A stretch of 36,447 nucleotides of DNA, taken from assembly GCF_000720185.1 (NCBI RefSeq), contig NZ_JOIY01000059.1, positions 1-36,447 of the forward strand. Reading direction: 5' to 3'. The notes beneath the pieces are model-generated. The model was not told the origin of the DNA. It saw only the letters and a list, made by a program, of their open reading frames with translations, and ran no database searches. Positions 9,091-17,964 of this stretch are shown piece by piece. Each line of letters begins with the position of its first letter. Within the stretch, counting starts at the first letter, position 1. The stretch is from Streptomyces sp. NRRL S-340 (GTDB lineage: Bacteria > Actinomycetota > Actinomycetes > Streptomycetales > Streptomycetaceae). Position numbers and translations under genes: made by a program.

Positions 9091-9128
9091 GAGAACGGCC
9101 CCGGAGGAAGTCCTCCGGGGCCGTTCTC
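9091..9128. terminator. Bidirectional hairpin terminator between ileS and divIVA
   Basis: A perfect 17-base-pair inverted repeat (9091-9107 with 9112-9128, arm starting GAGAACGGCCCCGG) encloses the tetraloop AAGT. It lies between convergent genes, so it can stop transcripts from both sides. No long T tract follows on either strand, as is common for Streptomyces terminators. The preceding 8945-9090 shows no gene. Confidence 0.9.
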
Positions 9129-9181
9129 TCAGGCTGCCGACGCCTTGTTCGTTCCTTTGCTCAGGAACCCGTCAGGGCTCC

Positions 9182-10360
9182 TCAGTTGTCGTCCTCGTCG
9201 ATGAGGAAGCCGCGCATGGGGGACGGCGCCTGGCCCATGGGGGACGGGCCCTGCGGTCGTACCGGTGCCATCGGCTGGGTCATCGCCGGGGACATCTGCT
9301 GCTGGCCGCCGTAGGACGGACCGGACGGGCTGGGCGCGCTGCCCATCGACTGGTTGCCGCCGTAGGACGGGGCGCTCGCGCCGGCCGGGGCCATCGACGG
9401 CGCCGGGGACGGCGGCAGCGAGGCGGCCGCGGGGGTGCGCGGCGGGGCCAGCGAGTCGTCGGCCTGGGTCTCCAGCTGGCGCAGCTGCGACTCCAGGTAC
9501 GACTTCAGTCGCGTACGGTACTCGCGCTCGAAGCCGCGCAGGTCCTCGACCTTGCGCTCCAGCGTGGCGCGGGCGGACTCCAGGGAGCCCATCGCGACGC
9601 GGTGCTTCTCCTGCGCGTCCCGCTCCAGGGCGTCGGCCTTGGCACGGGCGTCACGCTCGAGACCCTCGGCGCGCGAACGGGCCTCGCCGACGATCTTGTT
9701 GGCCTCGGAACGCGCCTCGGCGATCGCCTGGTCGGCGGTCTGCTGGGCCAGCGACAGGACGCGCGCGGCGCTGTCGCCACCGGGACCCTGACCCATCGGG
9801 CCGGGACCCATGGGGTTCGGGCCGCCCATCGGACCCGGACCCATCTGCCCCTGCATCGGACCGGGGCCCTGGCCCATCGGTCCGGGACCCTGACCCATCG
9901 GGCCGGGGCCCTGCGGGCCCTGTCCGCCGGGGCCGGCGGGCAGCTGCGGGGCACCGCTCGGCAGCTGGGGCGGGCCACCCATGGGGCCGCCCATCTGCTG
10001 CTGCGGCGGGCCCGATATCCCGGCGGGCACCGGAGCGCCAGGACCTCGCATGCCCTGCTGCGGCATGCCGCCCTGCTGGGGCATTCCGCCCTGCTGGGGC
10101 ATGCCGGGGCCACCGGGACCCTGCTGCGGGTGCTGCTGGTCCTGCTGCTCCGGAGGCTTGCGCATGTTCTGCTGGTTCTGCGCGGCGGCCCGGGTGGCCG
10201 CGGCCAGCTTGGCGCGCAGGTCCTCGTTCTCGCGGAGCAGGCGGGTCAGCTCGGCCTCGACCTCGTCGAGGAAGGCATCGACCTCGTCCTCGTCATAGCC
10301 TTCTCGGAGGCGGACGGTCGTGAACTGCTTGTTCCGCACGTCCTCGGGGGTCAACGGCAT
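9182..10360 (-). CDS. divIVA: DivIVA, polar growth determinant (Wag31-like)
   Basis: A 392-residue coiled-coil cytoskeletal protein that assembles at negatively curved membrane. In Streptomyces it marks hyphal tips and branch sites and directs wall growth. The N-terminal membrane-binding domain is intact ([31 protein letters not shown] split over residues 1-31), followed by a first coiled coil to about residue 62. A linker (about 65-200) is extremely rich in Gly, Pro, Met and Gln, built from repeats such as GMPQQG and GPGPMGQ. A long second coiled coil (about 200-300) carries regular Arg/Glu/Ala heptads, and a disordered Pro/Ser/Gly tail ends in IDEDDN. ATG at 10360 is preceded by AGGTGA. It is the last gene of the dcw cluster. 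Much longer than Bacillus DivIVA, as expected for actinomycetes. Confidence 0.97.
   Translation of the reverse strand: MPLTPEDVRNKQFTTVRLREGYDEDEVDAFLDEVEAELTRLLRENEDLRAKLAAATRAAAQNQQNMRKPPEQQDQQHPQQGPGGPGMPQQGGMPQQGGMPQQGMRGPGAPVPAGISGPPQQQMGGPMGGPPQLPSGAPQLPAGPGGQGPQGPGPMGQGPGPMGQGPGPMQGQMGPGPMGGPNPMGPGPMGQGPGGDSAARVLSLAQQTADQAIAEARSEANKIVGEARSRAEGLERDARAKADALERDAQEKHRVAMGSLESARATLERKVEDLRGFEREYRTRLKSYLESQLRQLETQADDSLAPPRTPAAASLPPSPAPSMAPAGASAPSYGGNQSMGSAPSPSGPSYGGQQQMSPAMTQPMAPVRPQGPSPMGQAPSPMRGFLIDEDDN
10053..10106 (-). repeat. Three tandem 18-base repeats inside divIVA linker
   Basis: Units 10053-10070, 10071-10088 and 10089-10106 are nearly identical (plus-strand consensus CCCTGCTGGGGCATGCCG) and encode successive MPQQGG repeats. 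A related array of about 21 bases, encoding GPGPMGQ, lies around 9780-9910. Such in-frame repeats can expand or contract by slippage and change linker length. Confidence 0.9.
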
Positions 10361-10412
10361 CTCTTCACCTCAACGTAGTCATCGGCAGTCGGCAAGACCG
10401 TATCGTCCACAG

Positions 10413-10703
10413 TCACGTCGCGAGGTTCCCCACGATGTAGATCAGGATGTAGACGATGATCATCAGGACGAAGAAGGACAGGTCGAGCGCCACGCCCCCG
10501 AGACGCAGCGGCGGAATGAACCGCCGCAGAAGCTTCAGCGGTGGATCGGTGACAGTGTAGGTGGCCTCCAGAACGACCACCATCGCCTTGCCGGGTTGCC
10601 ACGAGCGGGCGAACTGGAACACATAATCCATGACCAAACGGAAGATCAGCACGATGAGGAACACCATCAGCGCGATGTAGAGAACCTCCATGGCCACGCC
10701 CAT
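10413..10703 (-). CDS. YggT family membrane protein (YlmG)
   Basis: A 96-residue protein with two hydrophobic segments (about 5-27 and 73-93) joined by a conserved amphipathic middle, FQFARSWQPGKAMVVVLEATYTVTDPPLKLLRRFIPP split by one Arg/Pro-rich turn. This is the YggT/YlmG fold found next to sepF in Gram-positive bacteria and in cyanobacteria and plastids, where homologues affect nucleoid or division organisation. Its biochemical role is unknown. ATG at 10703 is chosen; GAGGG lies 11 bases upstream, while a second ATG at 10691 is possible. It lies 51 bases after sepF and 52 before divIVA, so probably shares their transcript. Confidence 0.92.
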   Translation of the reverse strand: MGVAMEVLYIALMVFLIVLIFRLVMDYVFQFARSWQPGKAMVVVLEATYTVTDPPLKLLRRFIPPLRLGGVALDLSFFVLMIIVYILIYIVGNLAT

Positions 10704-10754
10704 GATCGGTGCTTCCCTCTCCCCTGTTCCGTGCCTGTCTTCCGGTGGTGCGTC

Positions 10755-11396
10755 TCAGCTCTGGTTGAAGAACCCGCCCTCTGCGATGCGGGCCTTGTCC
10801 TCCGCCGTGACATCGACGTTAGCAGGCGACAACAGAAACACCTTCTGTGTCACCCGCTCGATGCTGCCGTGAAGACCGAACACCAGACCGGCGGCAAAGT
10901 CGACAAGTCGCTTCGCGTCCGTGTCGTCCATCTCCGTCAGATTCATGATCACCGGGGTGCCTTCACGGAAGTGTTCCCCGATGGTACGGGCCTCGTTGTA
11001 GGTCCGGGGGTGAAGTGTGGTGATCCGGTACGGCTCACGTTCGGACACGACCTTGGGCATGATCACCGGTGCGTTCTTCTCCAGGCTGGCGCGTTCTTGT
11101 GTGATGGATGCCACGGGCGCGATGCGCGCCGGACGAGGGGATTCCGCCGGGAGCGAAGCGGAATGGGACACAGGTTCGCGTGGCGCCGGAGGCTGCACCA
11201 CGCGTACCGGTTCGTCCCTTTGCGGCTGATGTGTTCCGTGCGGCTGGTGCGACGGTTCGTGCCGTCGGCGGTCCCGCTCGGGCTCCGGGTCGAGTTCGGG
11301 TTCGAAGTCGTCATCGGGGTCGAAACCCCGGCCGTCGTACCCATCGTCCTCCACGAGGCCGAGGTAGACCGCCATCTTGCGCATCGCGCCGGCCAT
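10755..11396 (-). CDS. sepF: SepF, membrane anchor of the Z-ring
   Basis: A 213-residue division protein. The N-terminus [18 protein letters not shown] is the amphipathic membrane-binding helix of SepF. A variable, charged Arg/Pro/Glu/His-rich linker (about 20-105) follows, and the C-terminal SepF domain (about 115-205) includes [20 protein letters not shown] and the central [23 protein letters not shown]. SepF binds the FtsZ C-terminal tail; since this cluster has no ftsA, it is the likely main anchor. The open frame extends 59 codons further 5', but ATG at 11396 has GGAGGA eight bases before it and begins exactly with the conserved helix. The 127-base gap to yggS contains an A+T-richer patch (around 11487-11500) that might hold a secondary promoter; none is convincing. 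Confidence 0.96.
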   Translation of the reverse strand: MAGAMRKMAVYLGLVEDDGYDGRGFDPDDDFEPELDPEPERDRRRHEPSHQPHGTHQPQRDEPVRVVQPPAPREPVSHSASLPAESPRPARIAPVASITQERASLEKNAPVIMPKVVSEREPYRITTLHPRTYNEARTIGEHFREGTPVIMNLTEMDDTDAKRLVDFAAGLVFGLHGSIERVTQKVFLLSPANVDVTAEDKARIAEGGFFNQS

Positions 11397-11523
11397 GCTC
11401 TGAGTCCTCCGCTCTGTGGTGGATCGACTGACGACCGCCAAGTCCCCGCGATCCACGAGGTCGTTGCGCCTTCTTCGGCGGTATTGACCATATTTTCTGC
11501 TGTGGTCCGACTTCTTGGCGACG

Positions 11524-12243
11524 TTACCCGAGCCTGGGGCGGACTCCGAGTACCGCGGTGCCGACGCGCACATGTGTCGCTCCGGCGGCCACGGCCTGTT
11601 CGAGGTCCGCGCTCATCCCTGCCGAGACCATGGTGGCAGCAGGATGGGTCCGGCGCAGGTAGGTCGACAAATCCATGAGCCGCTCGAACGCCGCCTGTTG
11701 GCGCCCGGCGTACTCACCGGTCAGCGGCGCGACGGTCATCAGCCCGTCCAGCCGCAGCCCTTCGGCGGACGCGATCCGGTCGGCCAACTCCCCGATCCCC
11801 TCGGGTGCCACGCCGCCCCTCTCGCCCCGGCCGCTCACCCCGGCGTCCAGCGCGACCTGGATGAGGCACCCGAGTTCACGCTCCGCGCGCACGGCCTCCT
11901 TGGAGAGCGCCGTGACGAGCCGGGAGCGGTCCACGGACTGCACGACGTCCGCGTAACCGACGACGGATCGCACCTTGTTGGTCTGAAGCTGACCGACAAA
12001 ATGCCAACTCAAGGGCAGATCCGAACATTCCGCGGCCTTCGGCGCCGCGTCCTGGTCACGGTTCTCGGCGACGTGCCGCACCCCGAGGTCCGCCAGCATC
12101 CGCACGTCCGCCGCCGGATAGGTCTTGGTGACCACGATCAGGGTCACGTCCTCGCGCGGGCGTCCCGCGGCGGCGCACGCGGCGGCGATGCGCTCCTGCA
12201 CCCTCGCCAGATTCGCGGCGAGTTCGTCCTTACGTTCCGTCAT
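11524..12243 (-). CDS. YggS/YlmE family pyridoxal-phosphate protein
   Basis: A 239-residue single-domain, alanine-racemase-fold (type III) PLP protein. The PLP lysine is Lys40 in [13 protein letters not shown]. The family motifs [11 protein letters not shown] and [27 protein letters not shown] are clear, the latter binding phosphate. Members have no proven enzymatic reaction and act in vitamin B6 and amino-acid homeostasis. The usual 'GENRVQE' block is changed here to [17 protein letters not shown] at 12243 lies six bases after the pgeF stop. Position between pgeF and sepF matches the ylmD-ylmE-sepF-ylmG order of Gram-positive dcw regions. Confidence 0.93.
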   Translation of the reverse strand: MTERKDELAANLARVQERIAAACAAAGRPREDVTLIVVTKTYPAADVRMLADLGVRHVAENRDQDAAPKAAECSDLPLSWHFVGQLQTNKVRSVVGYADVVQSVDRSRLVTALSKEAVRAERELGCLIQVALDAGVSGRGERGGVAPEGIGELADRIASAEGLRLDGLMTVAPLTGEYAGRQQAAFERLMDLSTYLRRTHPAATMVSAGMSADLEQAVAAGATHVRVGTAVLGVRPRLG

Positions 12244-12249
12244 GCCCCA

Positions 12250-12981
12250 TCAGTCCAGCCAGACGTAGCCCGCGAGCCGACCGGTGGTGCGGTCGCGGCG
12301 GTACGAGAAGTGGTCGTGCGACTCGCGCGTGCACACCGGCGAGTGCTCCCGGTCGTGCACGCCGAGGCGTTCGAGCTGCGCGTGCACCCCGGCGCTCACG
12401 TCGAGAGCCGGCGTACCCCAACTCGTCTCGGCGTACGCCGCCGGCGCGACCGCGCTCACCTCGGCGCGCATCGCCTCGGGCACCTCGTAGCACCGGCCGC
12501 ACACGGCGGGTCCGGTGCGGGCGGTGATCCGGGCGGGGTCCGCGCCGAGTTCCACCATCGCGCGGACGGCGGCGGGCACCACCCCGGCCACCAGGCCGGG
12601 CCGTCCCGCGTGGGCCGCGGCCGCGATCCCGGCGACCGGGTCGGCGAGCAGCACCGGCGTGCAGTCGGCGGTGAGCACGGCGAGGGCGAGACCGCGCCGG
12701 GTGGTCACGAGCGCGTCGACGGACGGGATGCCGGCCGCGGTGTCCCACGGTCCGTCCACGACCGCCACGTCCGCGCCGTGCACCTGGTTCATCCAGACCA
12801 CCAGGGCCGGGTCCAGTCCGAGGGACTTGGCGGCCAGTTCGCGGTTGGTCCGTACGGCGGCCGGGTCGTCGCCGACCGCGCCACCGAGGTTCAGCTCCTC
12901 GTACGGAACGGCGCTCACCCCGCCCCACCGGTCGGTGAAGGCGAAGTGCGCGCCGTTCGCGGTGTCGCGCTGTCCTATCAC
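12250..12981 (-). CDS. pgeF: PgeF/YlmD family (multicopper polyphenol oxidase-like, laccase domain) protein
   Basis: A 243-residue protein of the Cu-oxidase_4 / YfiH family. Family members include peptidoglycan editing factor, which keeps wrong residues out of the stem peptide, and purine nucleoside phosphorylases. The metal-site motifs are present: [23 protein letters not shown] and [13 protein letters not shown], with [11 protein letters not shown] later. The third block usually reads HAGWRG and is HAGRPG here. GTG at 12981 overlaps the ftsZ stop as GTGA, so it is probably translated by coupling to ftsZ. Which reaction it performs in this organism is not decided by the sequence; the dcw location favours a wall-related role. 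Confidence 0.9.
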   Translation of the reverse strand: MIGQRDTANGAHFAFTDRWGGVSAVPYEELNLGGAVGDDPAAVRTNRELAAKSLGLDPALVVWMNQVHGADVAVVDGPWDTAAGIPSVDALVTTRRGLALAVLTADCTPVLLADPVAGIAAAAHAGRPGLVAGVVPAAVRAMVELGADPARITARTGPAVCGRCYEVPEAMRAEVSAVAPAAYAETSWGTPALDVSAGVHAQLERLGVHDREHSPVCTRESHDHFSYRRDRTTGRLAGYVWLD

Positions 12982-14195
12982 TTCAGGAAGTCCGGTACGT
13001 CCAGTTCCTCGGCCGCGCTGTCGGTGTAGGTCCGCGGCGCCGGCGGGGCCGGCGGCGGGGTGAGGTCGCTCAGCGGCTCGGGCGCGACCGGCTCCGGCTC
13101 CTCCTTCGGCTTCACGCTGCCGAGCGAGCCGAAGGACGGACGGTTCTCGGGCTGCCGTACCGGCGCGGGCTCCTCGCGGCGCGGGGAGGACGAGGCGGAC
13201 GGGGACGAGGACGCCGAGCTGAGGACGTTGTCCCGGCGGGCCGGGGGCTGGCCGCCGTCGAAGCCGGCCGCGATCACGGTGACCCGCACCTCGTCGCCGA
13301 GGGCGTCGTCGATGACCGCGCCGAAGATGATGTTGGCCTCCGGATGGGCGGCCTCGCTGACCAGCTGGGCGGCCTCGTTGATCTCGAACAGGCCGAGGTC
13401 GGAGCCACCGGAGATGGAGAGCAGCACGCCGCGGGCGCCGTCGATGGAGGCCTCCAGCAGCGGGGAGGAGATCGCCATCTCGGCGGCTGCCACCGCGCGG
13501 TCGTCGCCGCGGGCGGAGCCGATGCCCATGAGGGCCGAACCGGCCTCGGACATGACCGACTTGACGTCGGCGAAGTCGAGGTTGATCAGACCGGGGGTGG
13601 TGATGAGGTCGGTGATGCCCTGCACACCGGACAGCAGCACCTGGTCCGCGGACTTGAACGCGTCGAGCACGCTGACCTGGCGGTCCGAGATGGACAGCAG
13701 CCGGTCGTTGGGGATGACGATGAGGGTGTCGACCTCTTCGCGGAGTTCGGCGATGCCGTCCTCGGCCTGGTTGGCGCGGCGCCGTCCCTCGAAGGTGAAC
13801 GGGCGGGTGACCACGCCGATGGTGAGGGCGCCCAGGGAGCGCGCGATGTTGGCCACGACCGGCGCGCCGCCGGTGCCGGTGCCGCCGCCTTCACCGGCCG
13901 TCACGAAGACCATGTCGGCCCCCTTGAGGACCTCTTCGATCTCCTCGCGGTGGTCCTCGGCGGCCTTGCGGCCGACGGCCGGGTTGGCTCCGGCGCCGAG
14001 TCCGCGGGTCAGTTCGCGGCCGACGTCGAGCTTGACGTCGGCGTCGCTCATCAACAGCGCCTGTGCATCGGTGTTGATGGCGATGAACTCGACGCCCTTG
14101 AGACCGACTTCGATCATCCGGTTGATGGCATTGACACCACCGCCGCCGACACCGATGACCTTGATGACTGCGAGGTAGTTCTGCGGTGCTGCCAC
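12978..14195 (-). CDS. ftsZ: Cell division GTPase FtsZ
   Basis: A 405-residue tubulin homologue that polymerises with GTP to form the Z-ring or the ladders of sporulation septa. The N-terminal core starts [22 protein letters not shown]. The tubulin signature [12 protein letters not shown] lies at 101-112, and [11 protein letters not shown] in the T7 synergy loop supplies the catalytic aspartates. A Ser/Pro/Glu-rich linker (about 318-395) leads to the conserved tail LDVPDFLK, which binds SepF and other partners. Start is GTG at 14195, preceded by GAGAGG eight bases upstream. A 278-base non-coding gap precedes the gene and holds a promoter and repeat. The stop overlaps pgeF by four bases. Confidence 0.99.
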   Translation of the reverse strand: MAAPQNYLAVIKVIGVGGGGVNAINRMIEVGLKGVEFIAINTDAQALLMSDADVKLDVGRELTRGLGAGANPAVGRKAAEDHREEIEEVLKGADMVFVTAGEGGGTGTGGAPVVANIARSLGALTIGVVTRPFTFEGRRRANQAEDGIAELREEVDTLIVIPNDRLLSISDRQVSVLDAFKSADQVLLSGVQGITDLITTPGLINLDFADVKSVMSEAGSALMGIGSARGDDRAVAAAEMAISSPLLEASIDGARGVLLSISGGSDLGLFEINEAAQLVSEAAHPEANIIFGAVIDDALGDEVRVTVIAAGFDGGQPPARRDNVLSSASSSPSASSSPRREEPAPVRQPENRPSFGSLGSVKPKEEPEPVAPEPLSDLTPPPAPPAPRTYTDSAAEELDVPDFLK

Positions 14196-14292
14196 GTCGA
14201 AGGCCTCTCGCCTCGAATTACGTCGCCGTCGTTGCGCGCTGTCCGCGCCGCGACGGCTGATGCCGAATGGGACGGTCCGTAACGCCGACCCG

Positions 14293-14318
14293 AACCCTAA
14301 CCCTGAAGTTTAGGGTTA
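14293..14318 (-). repeat. Repeat pair forming alternative hairpins in the ftsZ leader
   Basis: On the plus strand two direct copies of AACCCT (14293-14298, 14299-14304) are followed by one AGGGTT (14312-14317). The first copy extends to an 8-base arm pairing with 14310-14317; the second gives a 7-base arm (14298-14304 with 14312-14318). Only one can form at a time. In the transcript this sits about 100 bases before the ftsZ start. It could be an operator or an RNA structure; function unknown. Confidence 0.75.
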
Positions 14319-14346
14319 CCAGTGTGCCTGTTCCCTGAAGTCTTCT

Positions 14347-14383
14347 GAACAGGACACTAAGTCGACAAGTGGCGCCCGTTCAA
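14347..14383 (-). promoter_or_regulatory. Putative ftsZ promoter
   Basis: On the minus strand TTGAAC (14383-14378) and TAGTGT (14359-14354) are spaced by 18 bases, a good principal-sigma promoter. It predicts a start near 14347, giving a leader of about 150 bases. Streptomyces ftsZ is known to have several promoters in the ftsQ-ftsZ gap, one developmentally induced. Further weaker candidates exist (TTGGGC upstream near 14433), but I cannot assign p1-p3. The -10 box overlaps GACAC (14353-14357, plus strand), the core of the WhiA site. Confidence 0.6.
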
Positions 14384-14473
14384 CGAACACGCCGAACCTC
14401 CCGTTTTTCTTTTCACCCTATGTGATCAGGCATAGCGGTGCCCAACCAGGGTGCTGGCCTGCACGTATACCCG

Positions 14474-15268
14474 TCAACTCCCCGATGACGCAGGCGCGGT
14501 GGGGACGCTGACGTCGAAGTGCCGGGCGCCGGGCGCCGCTTTCATCAGCGCGGTGAGGGCGCGGGCCTTCTCGGCGCCGCTCTCGCCGCTGCCCCACACC
14601 ACGGTGCGGCCGCCGCTCAGCTCGAGCGAGATGTCGTCGTAGGTACGGACCTTGACGGAGCGCGTCTGACGGGAGACCGCGGCCGGGATGCGGCCCGCGA
14701 CCGTGACGGCCTCGCGCACCAGGCGGGCCTCGTCGAAGCGCCGCAGGCTCGCGGCCGCCGAGGCGGAGCGGGAAAGGGACATTTCCAGGACGGGAACGCC
14801 TTTCGGCGCCTGCGCGACCGTGGCGAACCGCACGCCCCGCGCGTCCACTTCGACGAACTTTCCGCCCTTTTCCTCCACCATGACCGGGGTGCGCTCGACC
14901 ACTTTCAGCTGGATTCCGTGCGGCCATGAGCGAACGACATCAACCGAGTCAATTCGGGGCAATTGGCGGAGCAGGCGGGCCGCGACCGCGGCGGTGTCGA
15001 CGGAAATGAGCGGATCGCCCACCGGAACCTCGGCGGCCGCGCGCACCTGCGCGGGGGTCAGCACCCGGGTGCCGGAGACGGACACCCGCTCCACCCGGGT
15101 CCAGGACGAGCCGTACAGGACCCAGAGGGTTCCGCCGCCGAGGAGGACGACGGCCAGGGCCAGGACGACGACCGCACGAAGGGGCGGCCGCCGCAGCCGG
15201 CGGCCCCGGAGCGGGCCGGACGACTGCTGCTGGCGTTCACCGCGTTCGGCGGTCGTCCGTCCGGCCAC
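14474..15268 (-). CDS. ftsQ: Cell division protein FtsQ
   Basis: A 264-residue bitopic membrane protein of the divisome core (FtsQ-FtsL-FtsB, called DivIB in Firmicutes) linking early and late division proteins. A basic cytoplasmic N-terminus (1-30) is followed by one membrane segment (about 31-52), a POTRA domain (about 56-125: WTRVERVSVSGTRVLTPAQV and later RIDSVDVVRSWPHGIQLKVVERTP) and the extracytoplasmic beta domain to the C-terminus. GTG at 15268 has only a weak GGGG ribosome site. It lies 27 bases after murG. No murC lies between murG and ftsQ, in contrast to E. coli and mycobacteria. Confidence 0.96.
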   Translation of the reverse strand: MAGRTTAERGERQQQSSGPLRGRRLRRPPLRAVVVLALAVVLLGGGTLWVLYGSSWTRVERVSVSGTRVLTPAQVRAAAEVPVGDPLISVDTAAVAARLLRQLPRIDSVDVVRSWPHGIQLKVVERTPVMVEEKGGKFVEVDARGVRFATVAQAPKGVPVLEMSLSRSASAAASLRRFDEARLVREAVTVAGRIPAAVSRQTRSVKVRTYDDISLELSGGRTVVWGSGESGAEKARALTALMKAAPGARHFDVSVPTAPASSGS

Positions 15269-15295
15269 GTCTCAAACCCCTTCGTTCATATGGTC

Positions 15296-16384
15296 CTAAC
15301 GGCGCGAGGCGATGGCCTCGTACACCATGCCGACGAGCAGGTCGTCGGCGTCCCGGCGGCCGAACTCACCGGCGGCACGGGACATCTGGTACAGCCGGTG
15401 CGGATCGGCGAGTACGGGCAGGACGTGCTGCTGCACCCACTCCGGGGTGAGGTCCGCGTCGTCCACCAGCAGTCCGCCGCCCGCCTTGACCACCGGCTGG
15501 GCGTTCAGCCGCTGTTCGCCGTTGCCGATGGGCAGCGGGACGTAGGCGGCCGGGAGTCCGACGGCGGAGAGTTCGGCGACGGTCATCGCGCCCGCACGGC
15601 AGAGCATCATGTCGGCCGCGGCGTACGCGAGGTCCATCCGGTCCAGATAACTTACCGGGATGTAGGGGGGCATACCCGGCATCTGCTGCACGCGCGGCAG
15701 TTCGTTCTTCGGGCCGACGGCGTGCAGGATCTGGATACCCGCCTGCTGCAGCCAGGGCGCGACCTGCTGGACCACCTCGTTGAGCCGGCGGGCGCCCTGC
15801 GAGCCGCCGGAGACCAGCAGCGTGGGCAGGTTGGGGTCGAGCCCGAACGCGGCGCGGGCCTCGGGGCGCACGGCGGCCCGGTCCAGGGTGGCGATGGCCC
15901 GGCGCAGCGGGATGCCGATGTAGCGGGCGCCGCGCAGCTTGCTGTCCGGGGTGGAGACGGCGACCTGGGCCGCGTAGCGCGAGCCGATCTTGTTGGCCAG
16001 GCCCGGGCGGGCGTTGGCCTCGTGGATCACGATGGGCACGCCGAGCCGCTTGGCGGCGAGGTAGCCGGGCAGGGCGACGTAGCCGCCGAAACCGACCACG
16101 GCGTCGGCCTTGGTGCGCTCCAGGATCTGCTCGGCGGCCTTGATCGTGCCGCGCAGCCGGCCCGGGACGGTGATCAGCTCGGGGGTGGGCTTGCGCGGCA
16201 GCGGGACCGCGGGGATCAGCGCCAGCTCGTAACCGCGCTCCGGGACGAGCCGGGTCTCGAGACCGCGCTCCGTGCCCAGGGCCGTGATCCCCACGGTCGG
16301 GTCCTGCCTGCGCAGGGCGTCCGCGAGGGCGAGCGCGGGCTCGATGTGGCCCGCGGTACCTCCGCCGGCGAGTACGACATGCAC
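15296..16384 (-). CDS. murG: UDP-GlcNAc:lipid I N-acetylglucosaminyltransferase MurG
   Basis: A 362-residue GT-B glycosyltransferase at the inner face of the membrane that adds GlcNAc to lipid I, giving lipid II. The N-terminal glycine loop is [18 protein letters not shown]; the second conserved block reads [28 protein letters not shown]. The donor-binding C-terminal half has [15 protein letters not shown] and [19 protein letters not shown]. Length is typical. GTG at 16384 gives the N-terminus [13 protein letters not shown]. The ftsW stop is six bases upstream and the ribosome-binding GGTGA overlaps it, so translation is probably coupled to ftsW. Confidence 0.98.
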   Translation of the reverse strand: MHVVLAGGGTAGHIEPALALADALRRQDPTVGITALGTERGLETRLVPERGYELALIPAVPLPRKPTPELITVPGRLRGTIKAAEQILERTKADAVVGFGGYVALPGYLAAKRLGVPIVIHEANARPGLANKIGSRYAAQVAVSTPDSKLRGARYIGIPLRRAIATLDRAAVRPEARAAFGLDPNLPTLLVSGGSQGARRLNEVVQQVAPWLQQAGIQILHAVGPKNELPRVQQMPGMPPYIPVSYLDRMDLAYAAADMMLCRAGAMTVAELSAVGLPAAYVPLPIGNGEQRLNAQPVVKAGGGLLVDDADLTPEWVQQHVLPVLADPHRLYQMSRAAGEFGRRDADDLLVGMVYEAIASRR

Positions 16385-16390
16385 CGAAAT

Positions 16391-17869
16391 TCACCGCTCT
16401 CCGGACGAACGCGCCGCCGAGGCGCGCCGTCGCATCGTGTTCCATCTGCGGGGCCCCTGGCCGGACCCCTGCCCCGATCCTGCCCCGGATCCCTGACCCG
16501 AGCCATGGCCGGGTCTCCCGGCGGACTCCCGGCCCGGCTTGCGGCCGGAGGTCCGGTCGGGCTTGCGGCCGGTTCTCCGGCCGGCCGCTGAGCCCGACGC
16601 CCGCTTTCTACCAAACCGAGGTTGCCGCATGGCAAGCGCCGCCCGCGCAGCGGGCTCGTCCCGCGCGAAGGCGATCAGCAGCCCGATGGCGAACATGGTC
16701 GGCAGCAGGGCGGATCCTCCGTAGGAGAACAGCGGGAGCGGGACGCCGGCGATCGGCAGCAGGCCGAGCACCGCACCGATGTTGATCACCGCCTGCGCGA
16801 TGATCCAGGTCGTCACGCCTCCCGCGGCGTACCTCACGAAGGGGTCCTCCGTGCGTCCGGCCACGCGGATGCCCGCATAGCCTAGAGCCGCGAACAGGGC
16901 GAGCACCGACAGCGTCCCCGCCAGGCCCAGTTCCTCACCGGTCACGGCGAAGATGAAGTCCGTGTGGGCCTCGGGGAGTTGACCCCATTTTTCCACACTC
17001 GCGCCGAGGCCGGAACCGAAGAATCCGCCGGAGGCCAGGGCGTAGATGCCGTGCACCGCCTGCCAGCACTTGGTCACGTCGGTGGAGCCGACGCAGGCGA
17101 ACCGGTCCAGGCGGTTGGGGCTGGTCTTGATGAGGACCAGGCCGATGAGGCCGGCGACCGAGAGGACGCCCACGAAGAGGCGGGTGGGCGCGCCCGCGAG
17201 CCACAGCAGCCCGAACAGGATGGCGGTGAGGATGATCGCGGTGCCCATGTCGCCGCCGAGCATGATGAGGCCGAGCAGCATGAAGGCGACCGGCACGAGC
17301 GGCACGAGCATGTGCTTCCACTGCGTGAGCAGCCGCTTCTCCTGCTTGCGCGCGATCAGGTCGGCGGCCCAGAGCACCAGGGCCAGCTTGCCGATCTCGC
17401 TGGGCTGGATCTGGAAGGAGCCGCCCAGTGAGATCCAGTTCTGGTTGCCGTTGACCGACATCCCTATCCCCGGCACCTGCACCAGGGCCATCAGGAACAC
17501 CGCGCCCGCCAGGATCGGGTAGGCCAGCGCGCGGTGCAGTTTCACCGGCATGCGGGCGGCGGCCAGGAGCAGCCCGGCGCCGATCACGGCGGCGAGCAGT
17601 TGCTTGCGGAAGAAGTACGAGCCGGGCAGCGCCATCTGCAACGCGGTGACCTGGGAGGCCGAGTAGACCATCACCAGGCCCAGCACGGTGATCAGGGAGC
17701 TGCCGCCGAGGATCAGGTAGTACGCGGTGAGCGGCCGGTCCCAGGCCTTGCGGGCGCGGGTGACGAGGGTGCGGACGGCGTTGTCGCGCGCGGCCGGGCC
17801 GGCGGCGGGCCGCCGGGTGGTCCGCTGCGCGGGCGGACGGCCCGCCCCGCTGCCGGGACTACCGGGCAT
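16391..17869 (-). CDS. ftsW: SEDS peptidoglycan glycosyltransferase FtsW
   Basis: A 492-residue polytopic membrane protein of the SEDS family, which polymerises lipid II at the septum together with FtsI. About ten membrane segments span residues 50-415. The family blocks LGGSFQIQPSEIGKLALVLWAADLI and PEAHTDFIFAVTGEELGL split them, and the LFSYGGSALLPTMFAIGLL block near the end is conserved. The N-terminal ~45 residues are basic and Pro-rich. The C-terminal ~70 residues form a positively charged Arg/Gly/Ser tail with GRKP and GSGQ repeats, probably cytoplasmic. ATG at 17869 has GGAGG six bases upstream. A 95-base gap separates it from murD, with no promoter I would trust. Confidence 0.97.
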   Translation of the reverse strand: MPGSPGSGAGRPPAQRTTRRPAAGPAARDNAVRTLVTRARKAWDRPLTAYYLILGGSSLITVLGLVMVYSASQVTALQMALPGSYFFRKQLLAAVIGAGLLLAAARMPVKLHRALAYPILAGAVFLMALVQVPGIGMSVNGNQNWISLGGSFQIQPSEIGKLALVLWAADLIARKQEKRLLTQWKHMLVPLVPVAFMLLGLIMLGGDMGTAIILTAILFGLLWLAGAPTRLFVGVLSVAGLIGLVLIKTSPNRLDRFACVGSTDVTKCWQAVHGIYALASGGFFGSGLGASVEKWGQLPEAHTDFIFAVTGEELGLAGTLSVLALFAALGYAGIRVAGRTEDPFVRYAAGGVTTWIIAQAVINIGAVLGLLPIAGVPLPLFSYGGSALLPTMFAIGLLIAFARDEPAARAALAMRQPRFGRKRASGSAAGRRTGRKPDRTSGRKPGRESAGRPGHGSGQGSGAGSGQGSGQGPRRWNTMRRRASAARSSGER

Positions 17870-17964
17870 CTGAGCCTCCGCTGTACGTCGGCCGCCTGCG
17901 TCTGGCTCGGTTCGCGGATCCCACGCGTCCCTCCAAGGTCGCCCGGCAGCGGGGGCGGCCGGGG

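Noticed and set aside
10053..10106. Possible CRISPR-like repeats
   Set aside because: Repeats are directly adjacent, without spacers, and encode an in-frame low-complexity linker of DivIVA.
14293..14317. Telomere-like CCCTAA/TTAGGG sequence
   Set aside because: Streptomyces telomeres are long G+C-rich palindromes, not TTAGGG arrays, and this lies in the middle of core genes.
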